From: Siphonodentalium dalli
Lineage: Eukaryota > Mollusca > Scaphopoda > Gadilida > Siphonodentaliidae
Assembly (NCBI GenBank): GCA_032622095.1
Contig: CP136062.1
Location: 152,328,875-152,392,874, forward strand
Reading direction: 5' to 3'
DNA: 64,000 nucleotides
Part shown: one piece after another, positions 26,337-36,602 of the stretch
Position numbering within the stretch: the first letter of the stretch is position 1
How the letters are laid out: each line of letters opens with the position of its first letter
The notes under the pieces: model-generated
Databases searched by the model: none
Seen by the model: only the letters and a program-made list of their open reading frames with translations
What the model was told of the DNA's origin: nothing
Made by a program: the position numbers and the translations under genes

Positions 26337-26588
26337 CTAAGAGTCAGCCAGACTCGTTCCTAATAAATGATGACGAGGATGATGATAAACACCATATTTG
26401 AACCTCAACATTGGTAATTTAATCGCAATTAAAGACGCTGCAACTTCAAATATAATAATAATCAGATTAGACATGATCTCATCAGGTAAGGGAAAATTGT
26501 CAACAAAATCACCAAAAAAGCTAATGTTCGTCATCAGTAATACAACAAACAGACAACATGGAGTGGCCGTCATTGATATAGAAGGCAA
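26337..26588 (-). pseudogene. Possible degenerate membrane-protein fragment
   Basis: An 83-codon minus-strand frame opens at TTG and ends with TAG. It encodes two hydrophobic stretches, around residues 12-26 (CLFVVLLMTNISFFG) and 42-57 (LIIIIFEVAASLIAIKL), joined by a short acidic/proline loop (FPLPDEIMS). A YHHPRHH tail follows. The pattern resembles the M2-loop-M3 part of Cys-loop ligand-gated channels, a family expanded in molluscs, but no diagnostic residue string settles it. There is no upstream ligand-binding region. It could be a relic exon or chance hydrophobic reading of AT-rich DNA. Confidence 0.22.
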
Positions 26589-26726
26589 ATCCTACCCCTA
26601 GTAATACATGTGTGTGATTAGTTCTGGAAGTGGCCTGGCATACGCAACAAGTAATAATTCTTCAGATGTTATGTACAGAAACACATAGATAGGTATAACC
26701 AGTAATAATCATTCAGATGTTATGTC

Positions 26727-27286
26727 AATACACAGAATGACACGATGTGTAATTTGGTTTGTCGATACGGCACGAGTGCTGTCGCAGAAGGATAGAACGA
26801 GAGGCGCTTGCAACTCGAGTTCTATCCTTCCGCGACAGCACGAGTGTCGTATCGACAAACCCATTTACACATCGTAACTTTGAAAGACACCACACAACAT
26901 TAGTGTGTTGATTCTGTCGGATGGGTTAAAGATGGCCTTCTGTGTCACCCACTGACCGTCAACTTCGCGCATTTATAAAGGCGCACGTCACGGTTAAACG
27001 TCTGTTAAAGTCAAGCCATATACGTCGATACGGCATATGGTCCATTTATGGATAATATTTACATTACGTACCGACTATCATTTATCATCGTTTCGAAGTG
27101 AGCAAATTGATACTGGTACGTCCACTCAGTCAAGTGATATCTACACCTTCACTATTGATACGACTGATGCAATGATTCAATTCAAGATTCAATGCCTCTC
27201 GTTCTATCCTTCTGCGACAGCACTCGTGCCGTATCGACAAACCAATTTAAATTTACATCGTGTCATTCTGTGTCATTCTGTGTATT
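26727..27286. mobile_element. Inverted-repeat element, about 560 bp, ends CAATACACAGAATGACAC
   Basis: The left arm (about 26,727-26,808) and right arm (about 27,193-27,286) are inverse copies sharing CACGATGT, TTTGTCGATACGGCAC, GTGCTGTCGCAGAAGGATAG and AACGAGAGGC. The left arm is itself followed by a third, inverted copy (26,815-26,876), making a local hairpin. No transposase frame. It overlaps the left end of the 1.87-kb element, so the two are nested or rearranged. Confidence 0.7.
26739..26876. repeat. Hairpin, arms of about 60 bp
   Basis: The left arm from GATGTGTAATTTGG to GATAGAACGAGAGG pairs with the right arm from GAGTTCTATCC to TTACACATCG around a short loop containing CGCTTGCAACTC. 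Mismatches are few. Confidence 0.85.
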
Positions 27287-27588
27287 GATTATATCGCGTC
27301 CTAGAATCAGTGCATTAAAAATACAGGATTAGAAGGTTTATTTCGGCTCATACAGGACGTGTTTGTCATGTGTGATTATGCTTTTATTTAAATAGTTCCA
27401 GTTTCTTGGTTGAGGCGAACGTCACGTACGTCATTTTACGTCAACCAGATGCGTATGGAACGTACGTTCCATATGGATTTGTAAATATGGAACAGCAATA
27501 ACACTGTACTTCTAGGAACAAGCGTGTAATACAGAAACACATATATAGGTATATGAGTTTAACCCTTTACCCAACAGAACGGCCCTGT

Positions 27589-27657
27589 GCCAATGCATTC
27601 TCTTATATATGCGAGTCGACCATAGGTCACCTCGCATATATAAGAGAATGCATTGGC
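27589..27657. repeat. 69-bp hairpin
   Basis: Arms of 33 bp beginning GCCAATGCATTCTCTTATAT pair almost perfectly around ATA within GACCATAGGTC. Inverse twin of the hairpin at 27,737. Confidence 0.9.
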
Positions 27658-27736
27658 TTAACACATTAAAAATTATAAAATTGTTAAAGAATGTAAGAAA
27701 AAATGGTAAAAAGTGTTAAAAAAAGATTTTTTTTAG

Positions 27737-27805
27737 GCCAATGCATTCTCTTATATATGCGAGGCGACCTATGGTCGACTCGCATATATAAGAGAATGCA
27801 TTGGC
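27737..27805. repeat. 69-bp hairpin (inverse twin)
   Basis: The same arms as the hairpin at 27,589, in reverse complement as a unit (GCGAGGCGACC TAT GGTCGACTCGC in the centre). Confidence 0.9.
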
Positions 27806-28045
27806 ACAGGGCATAACTGTAACTATCACAATGTGGTCAAGGACCGGTTCCAATGATATCCATATTTGTATGGTTCTATTGAGACAGACCGAAGATATTT
27901 TAGGCTGTTGAAGCTTTATTTGGCCGGTTTTGTTGAGTAAAGGGTTAATCAATCTGATAATACACATGTAATGTATGTGATGTGGCGGAACGATGACCTG
28001 AATAGTCAGAGGTGATGCTCTATAGATATAGACACTCAAGATGGA

Positions 28046-28629
28046 ACTGAGTAAGCATACTTTGTTAGTGAATCGTGGTGTCTTATATACTATTTGGGGT
28101 GCATATTAAATGAGGTACTTTTTGGTAATACACATCAGGATTGGTTCTTCAGTTATGGTAGTGGCCCACAACCATATTTTGAGGTGGTGTTTCATTTATG
28201 ATAATCGGTGTTCGAGGTTGGACGTGAGGTCCTTGGAGGGCCGAGAGTCTGCTATTCAGGTCTATGTTCCATGTTTTAGTTGATATGATTATTGCTACTG
28301 GTCCTTGAATCAAGCGGTATGAATCTAGTGGGTGTTATAGTAGATGTATAGGTAATTACATGACACAGAACAACAATATACCAGGCAAGAAGATGATTCG
28401 TAATGTCAAACACTGGATGATAATTCTGGAAAATTGAGGTCCCCTGAATACTAACGTCGTTTCAGCCACTAAATCACATCACGACTGAGAACATACGAAT
28501 ATAAGTGGAATACCTAATAAATAACAAAGAAATTAAATTAGATTCACCAAGGCTTCACATCGGAATATGTAAAGTAGGTTCTAACATCTGATTTTCCTTT
28601 GACAAGATAATTATAATATTTGATGAATC
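28046..28629. other. Interior of the 1.87-kb element, no gene seen
   Basis: AT-rich with no open frame of interest. GTTTCAGCCACTAAATCACATCACGACTGA at 28,458 weakly resembles sequence near 47,250. Confidence 0.4.
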
Positions 28630-28861
28630 TGACGTGCGCCTTTATAAATGCGCGAAGTTGACGGTCGGTGGGTGACACAGAAGGCCATCTTTAACCCATC
28701 CGACAGCATCAACACACTAATGTTGTGTGGTGTCTTCCAAAGTTAATTGTTTCTCTTCAAGCATCGTGTCAAACTTTACAAACTCATATATCAACATATG
28801 TTTCTGAGAGTCGAAACGCCTTTTGAGATTTTATCGATTACTTGTTTTGGAGCATATGTAC

Positions 28862-29250
28862 TTAAATGCCCAAAACATTCAATGTCGATGAATGTTTGCA
28901 TCGATTGAAGGTCAAAATAAAACTGTTCAAAGGAACTTTTTGTCCATCAACTGTCGTTGAAAATATGCGGACTTCTGTCACTGCCTGTGGTGTCAACTCA
29001 GCCAATATTTCTGATTCAGAAGAATCAGCTACTCCACGGTTTCTCAACACAGCTATGGTACTATTAAATGTCTTGTGAGCAGTAACCAACAGTGTTATTT
29101 GTCAATTTGTGCAATATATGTTGACCACCCACTGGCCCAGCGTGATTGGTTTGACATATTTCAATTGCCAGAAATGCTGTGTAGTGTTTATCAATGACAC
29201 ACACAGAAGGTCGCTTGAGCGTCGAATCAAAGCCAAGAACCAGGTACTTG
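28862..29250 (-). pseudogene. Non-LTR retrotransposon ORF1 (gag-like) remnant
   Basis: Read on the minus strand, a single frame from about 29,389 to 28,862 is broken by one TGA (29,102-29,104). Downstream of that stop it encodes VTAHKTFNS, then SESEILAELTPQAVTEVR, then DGQKVPLNSFILTF. This matches the layout of ORF1 'gag-like' proteins of jockey-type LINEs: a V-T-x-H-x-x-L/F-N-S block, an E-I-x-x-E-L-x-x-x-x-V-T-x-V block, and a D-G-x-x-x-P-x-N/S-x-x-x-L-T-F block. Upstream of the stop, RRSSDLL resembles the usual RSGDLL segment. The zinc knuckles expected next are missing; a TAA follows shortly. It is a dead fragment, assigned from remembered family patterns. Confidence 0.6.
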
Positions 29251-29389
29251 TGATATAACCAGTAACTTTGGAACTTAGCGAGTCACCACTCTTACGATCA
29301 ATGCGTTGGTTATTGGTTTGAGTTGCCATATGAAAAGCAAATAATAGACAACAAGCCCAACAGCCCACTTGGACTACCCTTCTAATCAT

Positions 29390-29974
29390 GGTCGAGGCAA
29401 CGACTGGTGCATAGCTGAAGCGGTGACCCTTTTAGCCACTTCATACAGCAGCCGCACAAAGTGCGACAAGCGTGAAAAGCACTACAGATTTAAAAAAATA
29501 GGAATCATCAATACGAAATTCAAAGAGACATAACACGACAGAAACAACATACACGAAAAACACAAAACATAACTGCAAACATCAGGAAAACAATACAACA
29601 GATGACAGAATTCGATCGAAAACACTGGGAAGCCAGTTGATGCAGCCGGGTCAACTCAACAACCCGCATTGAAGAGATGTAGGACTAAAGTGCATGGGCC
29701 ATGATGTACTAGTAAGCCATATCCGAATGTCGATGTCTCCCGTGATAAGGCCGCCATAGTACTACCAGAACTGCTACACCATATCTCGCGGGTGCAACCC
29801 ACGACAAACAGATGCAACATTATGGGATTCTTATCCATCGCAGTGGGGCGTAAGGCATATTCTAGCCGATTCCATCCGGTGAATTAAGACGTTATGTTTC
29901 TTGGTCGTGAAATACAAGATCAAAGAATTTGCACTTACGCGATCGGGTTTAGTACATTGAATGGTCCCTGATAG
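29390..29974. other. Gene-free sequence
   Basis: No repeats or coding evidence. A 60-codon minus-strand frame (29,656-29,838) has no recognisable motif. Confidence 0.45.
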
Positions 29975-30080
29975 CGTATAGAACACTCGTAACGTATTCA
30001 AACTCTTACTAACTCTCTAATCGATGCATGTAATCTGCAATCATAATATTAAATTGGATACCACACCTCTATATTAACGA
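29975..30080 (+). repeat. Diverged dispersed repeat, copy 2
   Basis: Partner of 5395-5495 (TCTCTAATCGA, GTAATCTG, ATTAAATTGG, TACCACAC in the same order). Confidence 0.5.
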
Positions 30081-30289
30081 TTGTCGGTAATGCATCATGC
30101 AGTGAAGTACAATAGAAGATATTGTTGATTGCTAATTGCCATTTCAGCTTGGAAAATACAGTAGTCGTCTCCAGCTATGACTGTTGGTAACTGTAGTTCA
30201 TGGTTCATAACCCGTCAGCACGATCATGTTGAAAGCCATGTTTTGGTTGAGTTCACATTCGCTCAAGACGCTATCATGGATATTACGCC

Positions 30290-30680
30290 CAGGGCTGCAA
30301 CGATTCAGACCTCCACGATGCGCTGCGTATCGCGATTTTATTATCACGATACGATGCGCATCACGATGCAAATTTTTGGCAACTGACGGCTGTGAAAACT
30401 ATATGAACCACTTAATCATTTTTAGTATGTATATTCTCATCAGTCTTCACCTCGGCATATTCATTGAAGTAAATTACATGACCTAACTAAAATGACCAAA
30501 TGCATGGCCGGGTATCACAAGTATACTATTATAGCTAATACAGTCCCCACATCAGCCCAGATGTGAAATTTTCAGTGGCAAAGTTTGTATCTCTGACTAT
30601 TGATAACTCGGCATACATAGCACCCTCCCACAATGCATCGTGATATTTAAAAGCGATGCATCGGAATCACCAGGGCCTGG
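30290..30680. mobile_element. hAT-like element remnant
   Basis: The left end CAGGGCTGCAACGATTC resembles the termini of many animal hAT non-autonomous elements (established pattern). The right side has GCGATGCATCGGAATCACC followed by AGGGCCTGG, a degenerate inverse. Subterminal CGATGCGC / GCATCGTGAT motifs occur at both ends. I could not find a clear 8-bp target duplication and there is no transposase. Confidence 0.35.
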
Positions 30681-30959
30681 ACCACTCCAATTTACATAGA
30701 AACCACATAATTAATAATTAATTTACAAACTTTGCGAGGTGCACGAATAAGATTATACCATGCGAGGAATCCCCGTTTATCGTGAGTAGAACCGACTCCA
30801 CTATGTCGCGATTCGCCTTACTAACTACAGGATGCTCAACTCTGAGATAGACCATTACAGTTCTCTATAGGAAATTGTGTTTCCAATCAAATGAGTAGTA
30901 AATGTCGGGTTCCTCGAAATGACATCACACAAACGTCAAGTCCAATATTACATGATATG

Positions 30960-31340
30960 ATTACATGAGCTAACTCTGCTAACCGGGACAACTCGGTGTT
31001 CCGGGTGCCCCGGTCCCATGTGCTTATCAATAAGAAGGATGGTGCGCTGCTACATGAGCCTGGACAACTCCGCAAGCCGGATAACCTGCCCGCCTGGCCG
31101 GGACAACTCGGTTAGCCGAAACAACTCAGCTCATCTAACAGCGAGTCATCCGGCTAGTGGAACATAATAACACGATCTGTTGTTACTTGATATGACGTCA
31201 GCCAATAGAATGTTCGCGTCGTGTAAATGAAGTTTCGTAGTCACCACATGTTCGTGTTAAACCGAGGTGTCCCTGCTAGCAGAATTTTCCAGTCTCGTGG
31301 AACAGCGCGACCGAGTTATCCCGGTAAACCAAGTTGTACC
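30960..31340. repeat. Cluster of CCGGGACAACTCGGT-like motifs
   Basis: A GC-richer island with the motif near 30,983 and 31,097, weaker forms near 31,060 and 31,118, and an inverse form (ACCGAGTTATCCCGG) near 31,310. TACATGAGC precedes two copies. The purpose is unknown. Confidence 0.55.
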
Positions 31341-32092
31341 TGCTCATGAAATAAGTCCCGTAACCATTTCTATACTAAATACTCATTGATGAATAGCTAT
31401 AAGTTCAGCAAACGTCGTTTGTTGAACTTATTATCTGAACAATTCTCACCAAGGAATAGGAATAATTTCTCTATTGTATTCGCATGTCTGGCGTCTGCTT
31501 TTACTATACATGAACACCCCTCAAAATTAAAATTATACCATTCCAATGTATACTTTTATAACCGAGTGGGAGAATCCATTCAGTATAGAAAGTGTTAAAC
31601 AGAAACGCGTGGAATCCAGATTTCGATTTCAGCCCTATCGTGCCTCGTCGATCACGAACAGCGCATCGCGCGGTTGTAAAAACGGATGTGCAGCTATTAA
31701 CTTCTGAACCTCCTTAAAATTAAATGCATTGAAAAGGCTATTAGTTTCCCCGGCAACGTCTTCGTTTCAATTATTCAGTGTGTAACAGTGTTGGCCATAA
31801 CCAACATCCGTTTGCTTAATTTTGGAGATTAGTATGGGTCGCTGTTTGTTGTTCGGAGCCAATTCAGTTGGCTCGTTTGGCTATCCGATCTGGCTTTGTC
31901 TCTCAAATTTTCAGATACATTTAATCCTCGGTATCAAAATATACGATATTTCCATTTCATTATGAAGATTTTTCTCGCCTTTTGCTGTGTCTTTATCGTG
32001 TTAATTGTCGGAGAATTTTAAAGATGGTCTGTCTTTTACTAACATGTTTTATATAGTTTTCGGGGCATATATAGAGGATATGAAATGAGCCG
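31341..32092. other. Gene-free sequence
   Basis: A 70-codon plus-strand frame at 31,386-31,598 shows nothing recognisable. The remainder has no repeat that I can name. Confidence 0.45.
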
Positions 32093-32212
32093 GTGTTTCT
32101 CTCATATGATATTTATGAAACGAGTCTCAGAATTTTCAGTTTTCTCGAGCCTCTGACGAGAGAAAACTTAAAATTCGTGACGAGTTTCATAAATATCATA
32201 TGAGAGAAACAC
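32093..32212. repeat. 120-bp hairpin, head of a rep-C relative
   Basis: GTGTTTCTCTCATATGATAT pairs with its inverse ending at 32,212, with arms of about 54 bp around GAGCCTCT. It is followed by ATTCTATTTATCATATGA and GTCCAAAAC, mirroring the hairpin-then-tail plan of rep-C although the arm sequence differs. Confidence 0.8.
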
Positions 32213-32726
32213 GAATTACATATTCTATTTATCATATGACACCTATAAATTGATTATGATGTCCAAAACGCACACAAATAACCAAATAGCTATATGACAT
32301 CGGCAGCAAAAGGTTAACGTGACGTCACTTCATTGCACCGGAAGCCCAATTACACCTGGTGAACTAGCAGACATAATATGCACGCGAAGATATAGTGCGC
32401 TATTCTGTTCTCAGTTTGTGACATTACATCGTATGTTTATTAGATAAATACGAATTACATATTCTATTTATCGTATAATAATGTCCAAAACTATATATTT
32501 CAAGATTATAATTGCGAGAATTTCTGCATCGCGTTGATTGACGCGCACGAATTTGACCTGCATTTAGTAAGAGATGCGGCTCGGCCCAGGCTGTCATTCA
32601 GCCAATCAGAACACACTTTTTGTCAACAAACCAATCAAATTATCGGAAGGTGATATGAACTAGTAGTTCATATGAAATTGATTTATGACATACTTTCCAA
32701 CGTAAATAATGATTGAGTCATATGAT

Positions 32727-33185
32727 AAGTAGAGGATCTACAACGAGTCCCCAGTTCATATGGGATTTACTAAACGAGTCTAGTAAATTCTGTCTGGACC
32801 GATCCTTTCGCGAGGTACATACCTAATTTACTGGACGAGTTTTGTAAATTCCGCTATAAACTTGAGACTCGTTGTAGATTATATTTATTACATTATCCAA
32901 AACATCGATAAAACATACTTGAATCAACAAATGGGACGTGAAACTAACATCGGCTTATATAAAGCACATGCGATGATGTTTCATATAGCTGTGGGTTGTT
33001 TTCCCGCAAAAAGAAATAGTCCCAGATAAATAAAGACTCTGACGTATTTAGTGGCGTATATTTAATGAAATAACTTTTCAAACTCTTCATTCATTAGAGT
33101 TTGTTGGAAAACTATTGGAAGCCACAGTATTTTGAGTCGACAAACCGGAAGTCAAAGGTAACCTGGCACTATTTCCTGTAGTCCC
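32727..33185 (+). repeat. Rep-C, copy 2
   Basis: AGAGGATCTACAACGAGTCC, the inverted head, then AACAAATGGGACGTGAAACT, AATAAAGACTCTGACGT, GAGTTTGTTGGAAAA and CACTATTTCCTGT in the same order as copy 1. It ends at CCTGTAGTCCC. Confidence 0.8.
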
Positions 33186-33519
33186 ACAGGTATCTCCGAT
33201 GCTGAATATAGGCTCACAAAGGGAGCCTGTTTCAGCTAGGTTAGTATAATAGAAGTAAGTTGCTCCAGTAGACTAATATAAGTGGTATGGAATATGTTAG
33301 ATAATGGGCTGGTTGACAGACTAATCAGGAAATAGTTAGAAATTAAAAAAAATTGTGTATTCTGCACAATGACCTTGGTTTACAAATGATCAGCAATGTA
33401 TAAAACATTTTTTTTTTCAATTAAAACAGCTTCTGACACAGGTTAAACGGTTATTTGAGCTAACTGAGATCAATCCCAGTCACATGAGTGATATCAGTAG
33501 AGTTTTATGCGATTTTAGA
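33186..33519. other. Gene-free sequence
   Basis: AT-rich, with T- and A-runs near 33,408 and 33,346. Nothing recognised. Confidence 0.45.
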
Positions 33520-33650
33520 CCAATTTTAGTGACATTTGGGGGGTGGGTGTCAAACAATTGGGACTGGGGGTGGTGGGTCCCAGAAAATGCCAGATGCCAA
33601 AAAACGGCATACGTTCCTGCAAATTTTTTACTACCCCCCCTGCTTTATAA
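33520..33650. repeat. Fragment related to the G-run element
   Basis: Contains TTTGGGGGGTGGGTG and then AAAACGGCATACGTTCCTG, a T-run and ACTACCCCCCCTGCT, resembling the right end of the element at 4636-5185. Confidence 0.5.
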
Positions 33651-34179
33651 ACAATTTGTTGTAATTGTGACCCGGATCAACAAATTAAATACAGACCTAG
33701 CTTCTTACTGGTTCGGGTCTCCCATTTGCGACAGTGTGGCGACACGTGCATAAAAAATACATAAATGTCAGCGGAACTTTGAACATGACTATAAAGCTTG
33801 GATAACATCACTGTAAATAAATGAAATTAAGTTTACTAGTCCAAATTACTTGACATAAATACCTCTACAAAATCAGGGGACATTAAAATTACGAAAGATA
33901 ACTCTGGACAAACAGAAAATTAATGATACGGTCAGGGAATCGTCACGACATATATCCGGCCACTGTAAAATCACAAAATACAGAGTCAACTACTGCAACA
34001 CAAGAGGAGTCAGAATGTATATGATTTATGTCTATAAGCTACCATCTCTGATATTGTACATAGCTGTTTGTATATACACACGTCTAACTATTATCAATAT
34101 CATGTAACATTTGATAAGAAAAATAAAGCATGGACTAGAGGGACCAACATTAAGAAGCCGATTAGCGCTTTGTTGTCGG
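33651..34179. other. Gene-free sequence
   Basis: No repeats or coding regions supported. Confidence 0.45.
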
Positions 34180-34332
34180 TTAACCCTTTACCCAACAAAA
34201 CTGCCAAAAACGCCCAAATAAATCTTCAACAGCCTAAAATATCTTCGGTCTGTCTCAATAACACCATAAAAATATGGATATCATTGAAACCGGTTCATTG
34301 ACCACACTGTGATGGTTACAGTTATGCCATGT

Positions 34333-34401
34333 GCCAATGCATTCTCTTATATATGCGAGTCGACCATAGGTCGCCTCGCATATATAAGAGAATGCATTGG
34401 C
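34333..34401. repeat. 69-bp hairpin
   Basis: Same sequence and geometry as the hairpin at 27,589. Confidence 0.9.
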
Positions 34402-34529
34402 CTAAACAAAAAATTTCTTACATTCTTGAACAATTTTATAATTTTTTCTTACATTTGTTAACAATTTTTATATATATATAATATTTTTCTACATTCTTTG
34501 ATAATTTTATCATATTTAATATGTGTTAA

Positions 34530-34598
34530 GCCAATGCATTCTCTTATATATGCGAGGCGACCTATGGTCGACTCGCATATATAAGAGAATGCATTGGC
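34530..34598. repeat. 69-bp hairpin (inverse twin)
   Basis: Same as the hairpin at 27,737. Confidence 0.9.
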
Positions 34599-34897
34599 AC
34601 AGGGCCGTTCTGTTGGGTAAAGGGTTAATCGATCCTGCTCGTAATATTGTGTTCATGTATGTCATACAAGTGTAAAACCCGAAGAAGCGATGATTCTGTT
34701 CGTCTTGCTAATGCATAATGCGACATCGTACCATTGTGTTGCTGGTGCTTGGATTAGTTGTCTCAGGCATCAATGTTGAATACATTTATACCATAATATA
34801 TGCTGCAGAAAGATCTCACATCGCCGACATCATCTCAGTTATCAAAACTACGAAACTATGTGATCTGATGAAAAACACAGGAAAAGATTGCTGATGC

Positions 34898-36285
34898 TCA
34901 GATATATTGTTGGTTAGATAAGGTTTCCTTCGTCCCCAGATGCATGGGATGTCGATGAAAACAGATATTGTCAGCCCTCCACATGTCCTGTTGGCTATTT
35001 TAATTTAAGGGGGATAACTGATCCTCAGGGGAACCAAAAGTACGCCCATGTAACTATGACCGGTGCGCGCTACAGAGGTTTCATCGCATTGTTTAAACAA
35101 AATCAATCATTCCTCCATCAATAGCGCGGCGATAGGTGGTAGTCTCGTACCTGGTCCAGAGGCTCCGCTCATTATTCCCTGCAACTCCACGACGCAAAGC
35201 TTCCGCCGAAGCGTTATGCATTCGCGTAGAGGGAGCTGAGCGCTAGGAACGAGTCCAGATTTTAAGTGCTATAGTGACTGAAATCATAACATGCAGATAT
35301 GTTGCTCGAAGCTTACCGGCGTCGCAATCCTCTCACGACGACCGATAATATGAAAAACAATTAAATTATGTGAGCCCATGCATATAGATTAGTTATACTG
35401 GCATTCTTATAGTAGTTAGTTAAATCAAGTTTCCTTCGTTGTCTACAACATGCATGGGATATTGGTTACGATAGGCGCTGGCAACACACTACCTGTTGGT
35501 CATTCTAATTAGACGTCTGTGGAATAAAACTCTGTGATCCCATTCACAACCTTATCATGATGGACTAGGAAACCAGTTCCTGTAAAAATTGGGCACCAGA
35601 ACCATAAAACATCCCCATTTCTGGAAGTGTCTTGCAGCTACCTTCCTCTTCCATCGCGATACACCTATTTGATACACATATAATGTACACAATGATATGT
35701 ATGACGACAGCATGATCAGCCGGTGTTACTCTTCTGTATTATTTTGTTGACATGTAGATAGACGAAGGGTCGCTCTGGGTTACGAGTCAACCCTTCATTC
35801 TAGTATTTTCCTGCTAGTCCAGGACTAGTGTGGTGTTTGGGCACCCTGTTTTAATTTATTAGTCTGACAACTCCTTTGTCATGTTGGCATAATCCATAAA
35901 AACATAATAGATCGGTTATGATATGCGCCGACAACACACTTATACATGTTGACCATTCTAATTAACGACTTATGTGGGAAAAACTCAGTGATCCCATGCG
36001 CAATGTTGACAAAGACTGGCTTTGTAAAGCACTCCGATCTATTGTTGGTCATCGGATCAAGTTTCCTTCGTTCCCTGGACCATGATATATCTGTGAAAAC
36101 AGATATTGGCGTCTGTCATTAATTAAAGAATTGTGTCGCAGAATAATTGATCATCGGGGAAACCAAAGGTACGCCCCGTGTAATTATGACCGGTGAGCTG
36201 CAGAGGTGTCATCTCATTTTTCCAACAAAATCAATTTTGGCTACAAAGCCTGACATCTGCGCGTCAATAAACCAGACGGTTGACT
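34898..36285 (+). repeat. Diverged internal duplications
   Basis: 34,900-35,115 resembles 36,045-36,240 (ATTGTTGGT, TTTCCTTCGT, GTGAAAACAGATATTG / ATGAAAACAGATATTG, GGGGAAACCAAAGGTACGCC). 35,400-35,555 resembles 35,905-36,000 (GGTTATGATATGCGC, ACAACACACT, GACCATTCTAATTA, TGATCCCAT). These are two old repeat modules, each present twice in direct orientation. No coding frame. Confidence 0.6.
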
Positions 36286-36602
36286 GGTGGAATGTCATCA
36301 GATTGATATAATTATCGGGCGACATGTCCAATACTCCCAACAGGCTATTATAAAGCATGCCTCACTTTGACACGTGCTGAACACATGATTAAGTGTCTCG
36401 TCATATCACAATTACTGAGTATGACATGTATTAGTGCAGTAAACAACACATTACATATAGGGGCGGTATCTCAGTCGCATAGGTGCTTACATGATTAGGC
36501 AGTCTTCAAGCCGCCCAGTGATAGCGAAACTGCTTCCATTCTTGATAAGCGAGAATTAGTAAATCACTGAAACCGTATCCATATTGCCAGATTGTCATAA
36601 TG

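Larger units (their letters stand above)
27563..27944 (-). mobile_element. piggyBac-like non-autonomous element with paired hairpins, copy 1
   Basis: Exact TTAA on both sides (27,559-27,562 and 27,945-27,948). The termini are CCCTTTACCCAACAGAAC and, in inverse, CCCTTTACTCAACAAAAC. TTAA target duplication with CCC-starting ends is the hallmark of the piggyBac superfamily (established knowledge). Inside are two 69-bp hairpins (27,589-27,657 and 27,737-27,805) around a 79-bp AT-rich core. At 382 bp there is no room for a transposase. It is inverted relative to the 34,184 copy. Confidence 0.85.
26875..28745. mobile_element. Element with long terminal inverted repeats, about 1.87 kb
   Basis: The left end (26,875-26,990) begins TAACTTTGAAAGACACCACA and is repeated in inverse at 28,630-28,745, giving about 116-bp inverted termini with only a few differences. 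The interior holds the right arm of the 560-bp element and a complete piggyBac-like element at 27,563. I see no transposase frame, so this is a non-autonomous element used as a landing site. The target duplication is unclear. Confidence 0.7.
34184..34624 (+). mobile_element. piggyBac-like non-autonomous element with paired hairpins, copy 2
   Basis: TTAA flanks exactly (34,180-34,183 and 34,625-34,628). Ends CCCTTTACCCAACAAAAC and inverse CCCTTTACCCAACAGAAC. Hairpins lie at 34,333-34,401 and 34,530-34,598 around a 128-bp AT-rich core. A subterminal segment with ACCGGTTCATTGACC is shared with copies 1 and 3. At 441 bp it is non-coding; the 77-codon frame entering its left side is not a gene. 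Confidence 0.88.

Noticed and set aside
36461-36530. tRNA-like stretch near GGGGCGGTATCTCAGT
   Set aside because: I could not form a cloverleaf or find convincing A and B boxes at tRNA spacing.
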